DNA of 64,000 bases from Sphingomonas faeni (GCF_030817315.1 NZ_JAUSZF010000001.1:914501-978500), one strand, 5' to 3'. Positions 8,667-16,831 are shown, counted from the first letter of the stretch. Made by a program: numbers and translations. Notes: generated by a model not told the origin, from the letters alone.

Positions 8667-9496
8667 CAGGACAGGGCCCCCCGGAGATAGGCGATCGATT
8701 CAGGAATGGCCTGATGCGCGCGCGGGCTTTCACGCGATAGTTCGACGCATACCAGCTTGTCGAAGCCGATCGACTTCAGCGCGGCGAGGATGACGGGTAT
8801 GTCCATGTCGCCCTGACCGAAGGGGAGATGCGTGTGATCCCCTCGGCGCATGTCCTCGACCGCGACCGTCCCGAGGCGGTCGGCATAGGCGCGTACAGCG
8901 GCATCGGGGGCGATATCCTGCGTGACGAGGCAGTGCCCGGTGTCGAGCGCGAGCCGCAGGTCCGGGTGGTGGATCGCGAGCCGCGCATAATCCGCGACGG
9001 TCTCGATCAGCATGCCGGGCTCGGGCTCCAGGCTGACGGGGATGCCCGTGCGCGCGGCGTGCTCGACGACCTTGCCCAGCCCCTCGTCGAGCCAGTCGAG
9101 GGCATCCGCGTGGCGCACGTCGGGCTTGGGCACGCCCGCCCAGAACGACACGGTCTCGGCGTTCAGGATTGCTGCGACCTCAAGCGCGCGGGCGAGGAAT
9201 GCGACGCGACGGTCACGTCCTTCGGAGTCCGCCGTGACGAGGGTCGGCTCGTGCTTGTCGCGTGGGTCGAGCAGATAGCGTGCGCCGGTCTCGATCACTG
9301 ACCCCAGACCGAGCGACCGCAACAGCGCGCCAACACGTTCCGCCTCGCGCGTCCAGTCGTCGGCGAAGGGATCGAGGTGGTGATGATCGAGCGTTAGCGC
9401 GACGCCGTCATAGCCGGCATCGGCGATCAGGTGCAGCGCGTCGTCAAGCCGGTGGTTGGCCGCACCGTTGGTGTTGTACGCGAAACGGAGCGTCAT
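8666..9496 (-). CDS. Sugar phosphate isomerase/epimerase-type TIM barrel (IolE/IolI-like)
   Basis: 276 residues from the ATG at 9496, which overlaps the YcaO stop as ATGA. Xylose-isomerase-like TIM barrel: GYDGVALTLD near the first strand, SLEPEPG (metal Glu), LALDTGH (metal Asp and His) and LVCVELSRE (final metal Glu) are the metal-binding positions of this superfamily. Members include inosose dehydratase IolE and inosose isomerase IolI, so in an operon headed by inositol-1-phosphate synthase and holding a Gfo/Idh oxidoreductase a role on a keto-inositol is attractive. This reaction is inferred from context only; the fold is confident. Confidence 0.85.
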   Translation of the reverse strand: MTLRFAYNTNGAANHRLDDALHLIADAGYDGVALTLDHHHLDPFADDWTREAERVGALLRSLGLGSVIETGARYLLDPRDKHEPTLVTADSEGRDRRVAFLARALEVAAILNAETVSFWAGVPKPDVRHADALDWLDEGLGKVVEHAARTGIPVSLEPEPGMLIETVADYARLAIHHPDLRLALDTGHCLVTQDIAPDAAVRAYADRLGTVAVEDMRRGDHTHLPFGQGDMDIPVILAALKSIGFDKLVCVELSRESPRAHQAIPESIAYLRGALS

Positions 9497-11019
9497 CTTG
9501 CCGCCTCCGTCTCGAGGCTCTGTTCCGACCAAGCGACGTGATGCGCCTCGGGCTCGCGGTAGAGCGGGTAGAGCGGCCCGACGATGGCGTCTGCCAGCGC
9601 AGTGTCGAAGAAGGGCTGGCCTCCCAACCGGGCCATGGCCTCGTCGGTCAGGCGAACGGGGCGTCGCGTCGCGCTTTCCTCGCCGCCGAAGCTGACCAGC
9701 GGGCTGTCGAGGGCGACCAGCTTGGCGACGTTGCGCTCGCCGATCCGGTAATAGCTCATCGTCTCAACTTCCATGCCGGGCACGATCACCTTGACGACCG
9801 CGACGCTGGCGTCGGCGGGGGACATATCGACGTAGAAGATGTCGAACCCGGCCGCCTCGACCGCCTCCCTCGCAAGCTGCCCGCGCGCCCGTGCATCGGG
9901 CACGTCGGCGCGCGGCAGGTCGGCGAAGGCGCGACGGCTGCGCTCGGCGAGCATCGTGTCGGCCAGCCATGCGCGCAGCGTCGCGGCATCGACATCGACA
10001 TCGGTCCAGCGCCGCATCTCGGCGAAGGCGCGACCGTCGCTCGATTTGGCGGCACCGCCAGCCTGCGCCATGAACCGGTCGACATACCCGCGCGGGGCGA
10101 TCGACCTGGCGAGCGCCATCGGGCCGTGTGCGAACGCTTTGCGCGCGCGACTGGCGGCATATTCGGCGATCGCCTTCGCCAATGCCTGCACCGCGTCGGG
10201 ATGCGCCGCCTCGCCGCAAGCCGTCGCCATGATCGGTACGGCGGGCTCGCGCGCATCGACGCCGACGCAATAGACGTTCGCCATGCCGAACTCGTCGGTG
10301 GCGAATTTCGGGATCACGCGGATGCCGGCCGCGGCGAACCGGTTGATCAGGTCGCCGATCTCGCCGGGCAGGCTTTCCGGCAGGTCGATCGCGACGCCGC
10401 GGTCGAGCGCGCGGAACAGCAGCCCGTTGCCGTCGCGCTGGAGGATTTCGCACAGCCCGTGGCCGATCGCCCAGTCAAGGTCCGGCCCTGCGCCCATCCC
10501 GTTGGAGATGATGGTCGTGAACGGCACATAGCCGGGGTCGAGTTCCTTGGCCGAATAGGCGGCAAGGTCGGTCGGCACGAGGACGCTCGATCCGTCCGCC
10601 CAGCGCCGGGCCTCGACCCAGTCGAGCGGCGTGTCGCGGTCGACCGGCGATCCCGCGGGCAGGCACAGCGTCAGCGGATCGGCGATCCCGCGCATGCCGC
10701 GTTCGCGGACGAGCTCGGCATAGCTGCCCTGCGTCTTGCCGCGCGCCGACAATGTCAGCGTCGGCCAGACCATCTCGGCGATCTCGCCCAGCGCGCTCAG
10801 GATCGCGGCCTCGTCGGTCGCGCCATAGCCGACGCCGTACGGCATGATGCCGTCGAGGTCGGCGGTCTCCGGGAACAGCGCGACCACCCAGACGGGTATG
10901 CCGACGCGGTCGATGCCGTCGATCGGAAACGCGACGATGTCGCCGGCGGGAAATGCATCGAGATACAGACGGCAGGCCGCGCCGAGTTGCTCGGGAAGGC
11001 CGGTGATGCTGCGAGTCAT
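9493..11019 (-). CDS. YcaO-domain ATP-dependent cyclodehydratase/thioamidation-type enzyme
   Basis: 508-residue YcaO protein. The ATP/Mg-binding signature is complete: ALGEIAE near residue 77, ISNGMGAGPDLDWAIGHGLCEILQRD at 171-196 (discontinuous motif with SNG, E191, R195, D196), GEAAHPDAVQALAKAIAEY near 268, and VPGMEVET in the C-terminal region. YcaO enzymes phosphorylate amide oxygens to let a thiol, hydroxyl or sulfide attack, giving azolines, amidines or thioamides; most act on ribosomal peptides, but the 6-thioguanine pathway shows a small-molecule use. No TfuA, E1-like or dehydrogenase partner and no precursor peptide gene lies nearby: both ends overlap neighbours (ATGA at 11016-11019 and at 9493-9496). 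A non-peptide substrate is therefore likely. Confidence 0.93.
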   Translation of the reverse strand: MTRSITGLPEQLGAACRLYLDAFPAGDIVAFPIDGIDRVGIPVWVVALFPETADLDGIMPYGVGYGATDEAAILSALGEIAEMVWPTLTLSARGKTQGSYAELVRERGMRGIADPLTLCLPAGSPVDRDTPLDWVEARRWADGSSVLVPTDLAAYSAKELDPGYVPFTTIISNGMGAGPDLDWAIGHGLCEILQRDGNGLLFRALDRGVAIDLPESLPGEIGDLINRFAAAGIRVIPKFATDEFGMANVYCVGVDAREPAVPIMATACGEAAHPDAVQALAKAIAEYAASRARKAFAHGPMALARSIAPRGYVDRFMAQAGGAAKSSDGRAFAEMRRWTDVDVDAATLRAWLADTMLAERSRRAFADLPRADVPDARARGQLAREAVEAAGFDIFYVDMSPADASVAVVKVIVPGMEVETMSYYRIGERNVAKLVALDSPLVSFGGEESATRRPVRLTDEAMARLGGQPFFDTALADAIVGPLYPLYREPEAHHVAWSEQSLETEAAR

Positions 11020-11831
11020 AGCGGGATCCTCTTCACGCCCGGCGCGCGGGACAGCGCTTCGTCCAGCACCGCGACGGCGACGTCGCGACCGACTTCGGGG
11101 GCATATTCGAACGGAGTCAGGACGGCGTCGAACGCCAGCGGCGCGATCACGTCTCGATACTGGCGGATCTCGCCATGTGTCAGCGGGATGTCCTTGTGGA
11201 ACGCCTTGTGGCTGGAGATCGCGTGGCTGATGCCCGCCTCGTCCTGGTCGATCTTGAACATGTCGCCACAGAACAGGCGGCGGCCGACCGCGTCGTGGAG
11301 TGCCGCCTGTCCCTCGTAATGACCACCGACGTGATGCAGCGTGTAGCCAGGCGCGATCTCCAGCACGTCGTCATACGGCGTCGTGACGCGGAACGCCTTG
11401 GTCATGCCGAGGTCGTCCTTGTGGATCGCAAGCATCTCGGGCGCGCACTCCCGCTGGAGCTGGAACAGCGCGCCATAGCCATGCGCATGGCTGGCCGCGA
11501 GATAGCGGATGCCGCCGAGCCGCGCGATCTGCGCGAGCATCGCCGGCGAATAATAGGGTGCGGCTTCGAACGCGATGTTGCCGCTCTCGCGCACGATCAG
11601 CCAGCCGGTGCCACCAAGCCCAAGGTGCGGCGTGGTGGTGAACGCCCAGAGATCGTCGGCGACCTGTCGCCAGCTACCGTCGTGACTCGCCGCAACCTCG
11701 TGCTCGGGGAGAAAGCACCAGCCATCCTCGGGCAGGTCGTTGCGCGTATCGTTGCAGACCGGGCAATCGGCGGGCGCGAAATGGCGCTGCCAAAAGCCGC
11801 AATGCGCGCAGGCGTACCAGCTCAAAGGCAT
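11016..11831 (-). CDS. Metallo-beta-lactamase-fold protein with N-terminal zinc ribbon and altered HxHxDH
   Basis: 271 residues. C8-x2-C11 and C23-x2-C26 (CAHC, CPVC) form a zinc ribbon or rubredoxin-like knuckle at the N-terminus. The beta-lactamase-fold core follows: SHAHGYG around H115/H117 in place of HxHxDH, GGH at H171, and CGD at D190. The Asp-His pair that would hold the second metal is replaced by Tyr-Gly, so at most one metal site (H115, H117, H171) is expected. This could be a hydrolase, a redox protein or a metal/sulfur-handling partner of YcaO next door. Start codon ATG at 11831 lies within the end of the Gfo/Idh gene; its own stop overlaps the YcaO start. Confidence 0.85.
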   Translation of the reverse strand: MPLSWYACAHCGFWQRHFAPADCPVCNDTRNDLPEDGWCFLPEHEVAASHDGSWRQVADDLWAFTTTPHLGLGGTGWLIVRESGNIAFEAAPYYSPAMLAQIARLGGIRYLAASHAHGYGALFQLQRECAPEMLAIHKDDLGMTKAFRVTTPYDDVLEIAPGYTLHHVGGHYEGQAALHDAVGRRLFCGDMFKIDQDEAGISHAISSHKAFHKDIPLTHGEIRQYRDVIAPLAFDAVLTPFEYAPEVGRDVAVAVLDEALSRAPGVKRIPL

Positions 11832-12817
11832 GATCGCGCCTCGGTATAGGCGGCGTCGAAAAGGCGCATCAGCGACAGGTCCCGGTCGATGGAAAAATCA
11901 TGCGCCTCGCCGCGGACCGCGGCGGCGAACGCGGCGGCCTGTGCGGCAAACGGCGACAGCGCGGCGCCGAAGGGCAGGGCGGTTTCCTCCCCGGTCCGCG
12001 CGCAACGGCGGATCACGGTGCCGCCCTCGGTCTGGCCCATCGTGTTCGTGGCGACCAGCAAGCCGCCCTCGCCGAGGATCTCCAGCCGGCGGCGGGGCAA
12101 CACTTCGGGGCAGTTATAGGCGACATGGCTCTGGACCAGCACGCCGCCTGCGGTGCGACCCGACAGAATGCCGCCATCGTCGACCGGATAGTCGTGAATG
12201 CGCCGCTGCAGGTCGATGTGCAGGCGGTCGAGCGGTTCGTCGACCAGCATCGCCGCTAGGTCGAGACCGTGCAGCGCGAGGTCGATGACCGCACCGCCGC
12301 CCGCTGCTGCCGGATCGGCGCGCCAGTTGCAGCCATCGCCGATGGCGGACGGCGACCAGCTAGGGTCGACCCAACACGCATAGACGATCCGGACCGCGAT
12401 CGGGCGGCCGATCGCACCGTCGCGGATCGCCTGCGCCATCGCCCGGTGCGCGGGGTGGTGGCGCTGGTCGAACGCGGTGCCGTACAGGTGTCCCGCAACC
12501 GCCGCGCCGATCGCTTCGGCGTCGGCGAGCGTCGCGGCGATCGGCTTTTCGCACAGCACCGGCACGCCGGCCGCGACCGCCGCGCGGACCGGGTCGGCAT
12601 GGCGATTGTTGGGCGTGGCGACATAGACGCAGTCGAGCGCGGCATCGGCCAGCATCGCCTCGGCGGTATCGTAGGCGAGTATCCCACCCGACATCGCGCT
12701 GGCCTGTGCCATCGGGGATGGGTCGGCGATCGCGACCAGCGTCCCGCCGGCCGCGGCGATGCCCGGCGCCATGTAATCGCGCGCAACCCAGCCGAAGCCG
12801 ACGATCCCCCAGCGCAT
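11822..12817 (-). CDS. Gfo/Idh/MocA family NAD(P)-dependent oxidoreductase
   Basis: 331 residues from ATG 12817 (MRWGIVGFGWVARDYM); a GTG at 12823 in the same frame overlaps the methyltransferase stop and is an alternative. Rossmann GxGxxA/G at residues 5-10, the family signature CEKPIA near residue 97 with its catalytic Lys, and GGGAVIDLALHGLD in the C-terminal sheet. Members oxidise or reduce sugar and inositol carbonyls, including inositol 2-dehydrogenase IolG. Within this operon an inositol or amino-sugar oxidation is plausible, inferred only from context. Overlaps the downstream gene by 10 bases. Confidence 0.9.
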   Translation of the reverse strand: MRWGIVGFGWVARDYMAPGIAAAGGTLVAIADPSPMAQASAMSGGILAYDTAEAMLADAALDCVYVATPNNRHADPVRAAVAAGVPVLCEKPIAATLADAEAIGAAVAGHLYGTAFDQRHHPAHRAMAQAIRDGAIGRPIAVRIVYACWVDPSWSPSAIGDGCNWRADPAAAGGGAVIDLALHGLDLAAMLVDEPLDRLHIDLQRRIHDYPVDDGGILSGRTAGGVLVQSHVAYNCPEVLPRRRLEILGEGGLLVATNTMGQTEGGTVIRRCARTGEETALPFGAALSPFAAQAAAFAAAVRGEAHDFSIDRDLSLMRLFDAAYTEARSCL

Positions 12818-12819
12818 GG

Positions 12820-13929
12820 TCACCACCGCGCCGGTAGGTCGAGGACGCGACGGTTCCGCGCGGGATCGCCAGCATCCGTCAGCCATGTGGCCGCAGCGCC
12901 ATATTCCGCGCGGTAGCGATCGGAGGGCCATCGCGGGGTATCGCCGTCGAGCAACGGATTCTGCTTTAGAACCGCATCGGCGAGGGGCATCGCCAGTCCA
13001 CCGGTCAGCGCCCGCGCCTTGACGCCGTCCGCCCCGCCGCCATCTGCTTCGACGATCGACCATGCCTCGATAGCGGAATCATCGGACCACTGGGTCGAGG
13101 CTGGCGCATCGGCCGCGAGCAGAGCGCGGCGTAGCTCGCGCTCGTCATAAACGGCCGCATCGGGGAACAGCGCAGCCCATTCGGCCCCGGCGCGCGCCGG
13201 TCCCATCGCACCGCCGGCGACCGCGGCATTGTGGAGGTGGCTGACCGCGAGCACGCCGCCGGGCGCGACGGCCGCGCGCAGCAGTCGGGCGACCCGCGGC
13301 TGATCGGGCAGGAAATACAGGGCGTCGTGGCACCCGACGAGGTCGAAGCGCTGCGTCTCGACCGGCCAGCCCGCGGCTGCGTCGAACACGACATACTCCG
13401 CCTCGGGCGCGACCCAGTGCTTCGCCAGCCAGCATTTCGAGAACACGACGTCCGCGCCGACGCACGCAACCCCGCGCGCCGACAATTCGCGCAAATAATG
13501 GCCGATGCCGCACGCCAGTTCGAACGCGGTAGCCGGCTGCCGCCAATGCGCTTCGATCAGCGCGAGCCCGGCGAGGTACGTCGGGTCGCTCCAGCGATGC
13601 GCGAAATAATCCGCCACCGGTCCCATCCGCAGCAGCGCCATCGCCGCGCGCAACGACAGCGTCTCGCGCTCGCGGACGAGGCGTTTCAGCTCGCGAAGAT
13701 CGGTCGCCGGGCCGGTCCACCACGCATCCTGGTCGGTCAGCAGCGCAACCAGCGCATCGTCCGGACAGTCCGCGTCGAGATGGTCGAGTGCGACCGCCAC
13801 CAGCCCCTCGCTGTCGGTCCGCAGATACGGGATCCCGTCGACCACCGGCCAGCGCTCGCCGGGTGCGGCCAGCGAATGCGGCGTGTCGGCGACGAGCGGC
13901 CGTCCCGTGAGGGGAGAGCGATAGGTCAC
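12820..13929 (-). CDS. Class I SAM-dependent methyltransferase
   Basis: 369 residues from a GTG at 13929 that overlaps the preceding stop (GTGA). An N-terminal domain of about 150 residues beginning YRSPLTGRPL has the look of a Trm112/zinc-free beta segment, then the SAM site FELACGIGHYLREL near residue 165 (motif I) and VVFDAAAGWPVETQRFDLVGCHDALYFL with motifs II-IV. About 90 C-terminal residues after the core are not recognised. It probably methylates the operon product or an intermediate. The ORF is longer upstream in the same frame, but overlap geometry favours this start. Confidence 0.87.
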   Translation of the reverse strand: MTYRSPLTGRPLVADTPHSLAAPGERWPVVDGIPYLRTDSEGLVAVALDHLDADCPDDALVALLTDQDAWWTGPATDLRELKRLVRERETLSLRAAMALLRMGPVADYFAHRWSDPTYLAGLALIEAHWRQPATAFELACGIGHYLRELSARGVACVGADVVFSKCWLAKHWVAPEAEYVVFDAAAGWPVETQRFDLVGCHDALYFLPDQPRVARLLRAAVAPGGVLAVSHLHNAAVAGGAMGPARAGAEWAALFPDAAVYDERELRRALLAADAPASTQWSDDSAIEAWSIVEADGGGADGVKARALTGGLAMPLADAVLKQNPLLDGDTPRWPSDRYRAEYGAAATWLTDAGDPARNRRVLDLPARW

Positions 13930-14819
13930 AGCAGGCCGACGTTGGCCAGCACGCGGTCGTGGAAGTCCTTCACGGGACCTGCATGGACGAGCTCGTAGGT
14001 GTGGAGGACGCTGTCCATCGCCGCCGAGGCGGCGCGCAGATGCTGCTCGATCTCCAGCACGCGGTCGAGCACGTCGGCGGCATGGAACGCGCGTGCCGCC
14101 GGCGTCGCGTCGCCGGCGATCGGCGCGATCGCCGCGCGGACCTGCGCTGCCACCGCCGGATCGAGCATCGCCATCGCCTGTTCGCGCGCACCGTCGATCA
14201 CGCGGTCGAGCAGGTCGCCGAGCAGCACCTCGCCGGTGAACCCCGCATCGGGCATCGCCGCATTGTGGAAATGATGCGCCATCGACGCGAGGAACACCTC
14301 CGCCGGATCGGCGCCGTAACCGGGCGCCGCGAGCACACCGTACACCGCGACGATCAGGCAATGCTCGGCATGGTTCTCGGGCGGCTGGAGCAACAGCCGC
14401 GGCCGACCCGGACAGGTGACACCCGCGCGCGGTTGCGTCGCGAGCTGGGTAACGAACCGTGGTACCGGCCCGGCCGCCGGCGCGCCCTCGGCAAGCGCCT
14501 TGCGCAAATCGGCTGCCAGCGCCGGGTCGACCTGCACCGCGATCTCGTCGAACCCGCGTTCGAGCACGGCGCAGGCTTCGGCATCCGACAACCCAAGCTC
14601 TGCCAGCGTGGCGCGGTCCAGATCACCCAATCGTGCCGCGGCAAGCGCGGCCGCGGCGGTACGCCGCATTACTCCCGCCGGAGCCTCGCCCGCCGCCAGC
14701 GCCGCCCAGCCGCGCGCGAACAACCGCTCCGCGATCGACCCGTCGCGATCCGCCGACCGGATCCGCTTCAGGTCGCCAAGCTCGCGCAACAGCGGCAAAT
14801 GCGCCGCACTCAGCATCAC
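13926..14819 (-). CDS. HD-domain-like protein with HD replaced by HH
   Basis: 297 residues. The N-terminal 120 residues are helical and unassigned. The middle shows an HD-type metal site: NHAEHCLIVAVYG (H150, H153), then AHHFHNA (H182-H183, H185) where a canonical HD protein would read HD, and AFHAADVLDRVLEIEQ with the distal Asp. Substitution of the metal-bridging Asp by His would change the metal chemistry, so phosphohydrolase activity cannot be assumed; HD folds also include oxygenases such as inositol oxygenase. It directly follows inositol-1-phosphate synthase (start GTG 14819 or ATG 14816 overlapping its stop), so dephosphorylating or oxidising inositol phosphate is a reasonable guess. 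Confidence 0.65.
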   Translation of the reverse strand: MMLSAAHLPLLRELGDLKRIRSADRDGSIAERLFARGWAALAAGEAPAGVMRRTAAAALAAARLGDLDRATLAELGLSDAEACAVLERGFDEIAVQVDPALAADLRKALAEGAPAAGPVPRFVTQLATQPRAGVTCPGRPRLLLQPPENHAEHCLIVAVYGVLAAPGYGADPAEVFLASMAHHFHNAAMPDAGFTGEVLLGDLLDRVIDGAREQAMAMLDPAVAAQVRAAIAPIAGDATPAARAFHAADVLDRVLEIEQHLRAASAAMDSVLHTYELVHAGPVKDFHDRVLANVGLL

Positions 14820-15994
14820 CGACGGTCGAGCCAGGTATCGAGGATCAACTGCTGCTCGCCGAAGGCGTGGATCGGCTCGCCGCCATCGGCGGTCTGCGGC
14901 ATCTTGAAGAAAATCCCCATCTGATCCTGCACGCCGCCTTCACCGCGCGTCTGCGCCAGTGCCAAGCACCGTGCGATCTCGATCGCGAGCGGGGCCGCCA
15001 GCACCGAATCCTTGCACAGGAAGTTCAGCTTCAGCTGCATCTTCTGGCCGAGGAAGCCGGTCAGGTCGATATTGTCCCACGCTTCCTTGTTGTCGCCGCG
15101 CGGCTTGTAATAATGGATCATGATGATGTGATCCTCGACCGGATAGCCGAGGATCTGGTCGAGCACCGACTTCTTGGTATCGACCTTCGAGGCGAGGCTC
15201 TTTGGGTCGTCGAGCGCGAGGCCATCCGAATTGCCGAGGATGTTGGTCGAGAACCAGCCATCGACGTGCAGCGCACGATCCCGCAATGCCGGCGCTATCA
15301 CGGTTTTCAGCAACGTCTGGCCGGTCTTGCCGTCCTTGCCGGCGATCGGCACGCCGCGCTGGCGGGCGAGTTCGGCAAGCGGCGCGACGTCGGCGGCGAC
15401 CGACGGCGTGAAATTGGCATAGGGCGTGTCACTGGCAATCGCGGCATAGGCGTAGAGCATCGCCGGGCTGATCGCCGCATCGTCGCCGTCTAGGCCACGT
15501 TCAAAGCCCTCGACGCTGGTCAGCGCGTCGGCCCCGAGATCGGCCTTGCGCTCGGTCGAGGCGAGATTGACCATCACCACCCGGTCGAGATTCTGCTCGG
15601 ACTTGAAGCGCGCGAGATCGTCCTGGATGTGCTTGACCGCCGCACGGTGACCGGGGGCGGCGATCTTGTTGGCTCCGTCGATATTGGCACAAAAGTCGGT
15701 CGACCCGACCGCGGGCCAAGGCCGCATGTCCGACAGGCTTGCAGCGCCATTGGCAAGATCGCTCTCCGTCAGCACGCCGTGCTTCAGCGCGGCGGTCGCG
15801 AGGTCGTCATGGCTAAGATCCCAACCGCCAAAATGGAGGTCGCGGTATGCCGCCATGCCCTCAACGTCGCGGCTGGCGAGCGGCAGGCCCGACAGGTCGT
15901 TCGACCCTGCGCGGATCATCGCGATACCCGCGGCAGCAGTAGTGGCCACCGCGCCATTCAGCCCGATCACTGCGATCCCGACCCGTTCGCCCAT
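14816..15994 (-). CDS. myo-Inositol-1-phosphate synthase
   Basis: 392 residues. Converts glucose 6-phosphate to 1L-myo-inositol 1-phosphate with bound NAD. The dinucleotide fold starts at GIAVIGLNGAVATT (residues 6-19); MVNLASTER and DKYPYANFTPS-like elements follow, GKDGKTGQTLLKTV is the active-site lysine loop, and LKLNFLCKDSVLAAPLAIEI near residue 330 is the C-terminal family signature. The length matches short bacterial forms. Start ATG at 15994 with an AGAGGA site 8 bases upstream; it is the first gene of a 13-gene operon, so the operon's raw material is probably inositol phosphate. No phosphatidylinositol synthase is nearby, which argues against membrane inositol lipid as the only product. 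Confidence 0.95.
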   Translation of the reverse strand: MGERVGIAVIGLNGAVATTAAAGIAMIRAGSNDLSGLPLASRDVEGMAAYRDLHFGGWDLSHDDLATAALKHGVLTESDLANGAASLSDMRPWPAVGSTDFCANIDGANKIAAPGHRAAVKHIQDDLARFKSEQNLDRVVMVNLASTERKADLGADALTSVEGFERGLDGDDAAISPAMLYAYAAIASDTPYANFTPSVAADVAPLAELARQRGVPIAGKDGKTGQTLLKTVIAPALRDRALHVDGWFSTNILGNSDGLALDDPKSLASKVDTKKSVLDQILGYPVEDHIIMIHYYKPRGDNKEAWDNIDLTGFLGQKMQLKLNFLCKDSVLAAPLAIEIARCLALAQTRGEGGVQDQMGIFFKMPQTADGGEPIHAFGEQQLILDTWLDRR

Positions 15995-16283
15995 AACTAC
16001 GTCCTCTCAAACAGAGGGCGTGGCTAGCCAACCGATAAGCAAAGTCCACCGATGTCTGCGTAGATGGCGGCTAAAGTGCTCAGGCGATTACATATGTTGC
16101 CGTTTTTGGCGGCAAGATGAAGGTGCCCGTAGGAACGCCCTCGCGCCGCCATCAGCGTAACGGTCAGCGTATTTCTCTGATCGCTAGCCTCTGTCGGAGG
16201 ACACTGATCCGTGGATCAATCATGCCAAACTCGCGACCAACCAATTGGACCGTGTTCGGTGGGTTCCGCATCGACCGTCCGCA
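15995..16283. promoter_or_regulatory. Promoter region of the inositol/YcaO operon
   Basis: About 290 bases between the inositol-1-phosphate synthase start and the PI-PLC remnant. All transcription of the 13-gene operon must begin here or further upstream. A small inverted repeat (TTGCCG/CGGCAA, near 16090-16110) is present. No FixJ-type or FNR-type box like those in the right part of the window was seen, so I have no regulator to propose. Confidence 0.4.
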
Positions 16284-16741
16284 TCACTTGCCACTTTTGT
16301 CGAGGTCGCCAAAGCCCTTGGGACGGCGCACGGGATTGCAGCGCGCGATCAGACCACCGGGGAGGGCGACGTGATAGCTGCTGGGCAGTCGCGGATCGGG
16401 CCAGAGATAGTCGGTCGAGACATACTGCGCGCCGCCCGCCAGCGCGGTATCGCGCGGGACGGTGTCGTTGGCGCGTGCTTCCCCGCATTGGCCGGCATCG
16501 CGTCCCGCAACGTCGGATAGTTACCCTGCACGTCGTCGGTTACGATCAGCTTGCCGGGCGCCATCACTGAGCGGATCTCCGAATCTAGCGCGTCGTATGC
16601 CGTCTCGAACGGCAGCGAGTCGATCCCGCCGACGGTCGCTTCAGGTACGGGCGTCGATCGTGCGTGAGCGGTCGATGCAAAGGTCAGAATGACCAGCGAT
16701 GCCGCGGTTGCTCGCAGCATGAAGACGGGACGCATGAACAT
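16284..16741 (-). pseudogene. Decayed Ca2+-dependent phosphatidylinositol-specific phospholipase C gene
   Basis: A signal-peptide start at 16741 leads into about 85 residues ending with DALDSEIRSVMAPG, IVTDDVQGNYPTLRDAM, which is the middle region of the Ca-dependent PI-PLC family. The reading frame then shifts near 16460: in the other frame the text GEARANDT, GGAQYVSTDY, SSYHVALPGG and ARCNPVRRPKG, ending at a stop at 16284, is the family C-terminus. The N-terminal catalytic GTHNSYH block and a long central segment are absent. So the gene has at least two internal deletions and a frameshift, about 150 residues remaining of roughly 350-400. It lies beside inositol-1-phosphate synthase, possibly by chance. 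Confidence 0.8.
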
Positions 16742-16831
16742 AAACCCCCGTTGTTGATCGGATTGCTGTCCGATTTGTCCAGGGCGTTATGAACATTCTT
16801 GATGACTGTCGCGCGGCGCTTTTGTTGCGGA

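Noticed and set aside
9262..11319. 685-codon plus-strand frame opposite YcaO and MBL genes
   Set aside because: Mirror image of the minus-strand codon bias in GC-rich DNA; no motif and it spans several real genes.
2843..15994. Ribosomal peptide precursor for YcaO in the operon
   Set aside because: All junctions overlap or are 52 bases at most; no short Cys/Ser/Thr-rich frame with a ribosome-binding site was found.
14816..15994. Phosphatidylinositol synthesis operon
   Set aside because: No CDP-alcohol phosphatidyltransferase in the operon; inositol phosphate synthase alone does not show lipid synthesis.
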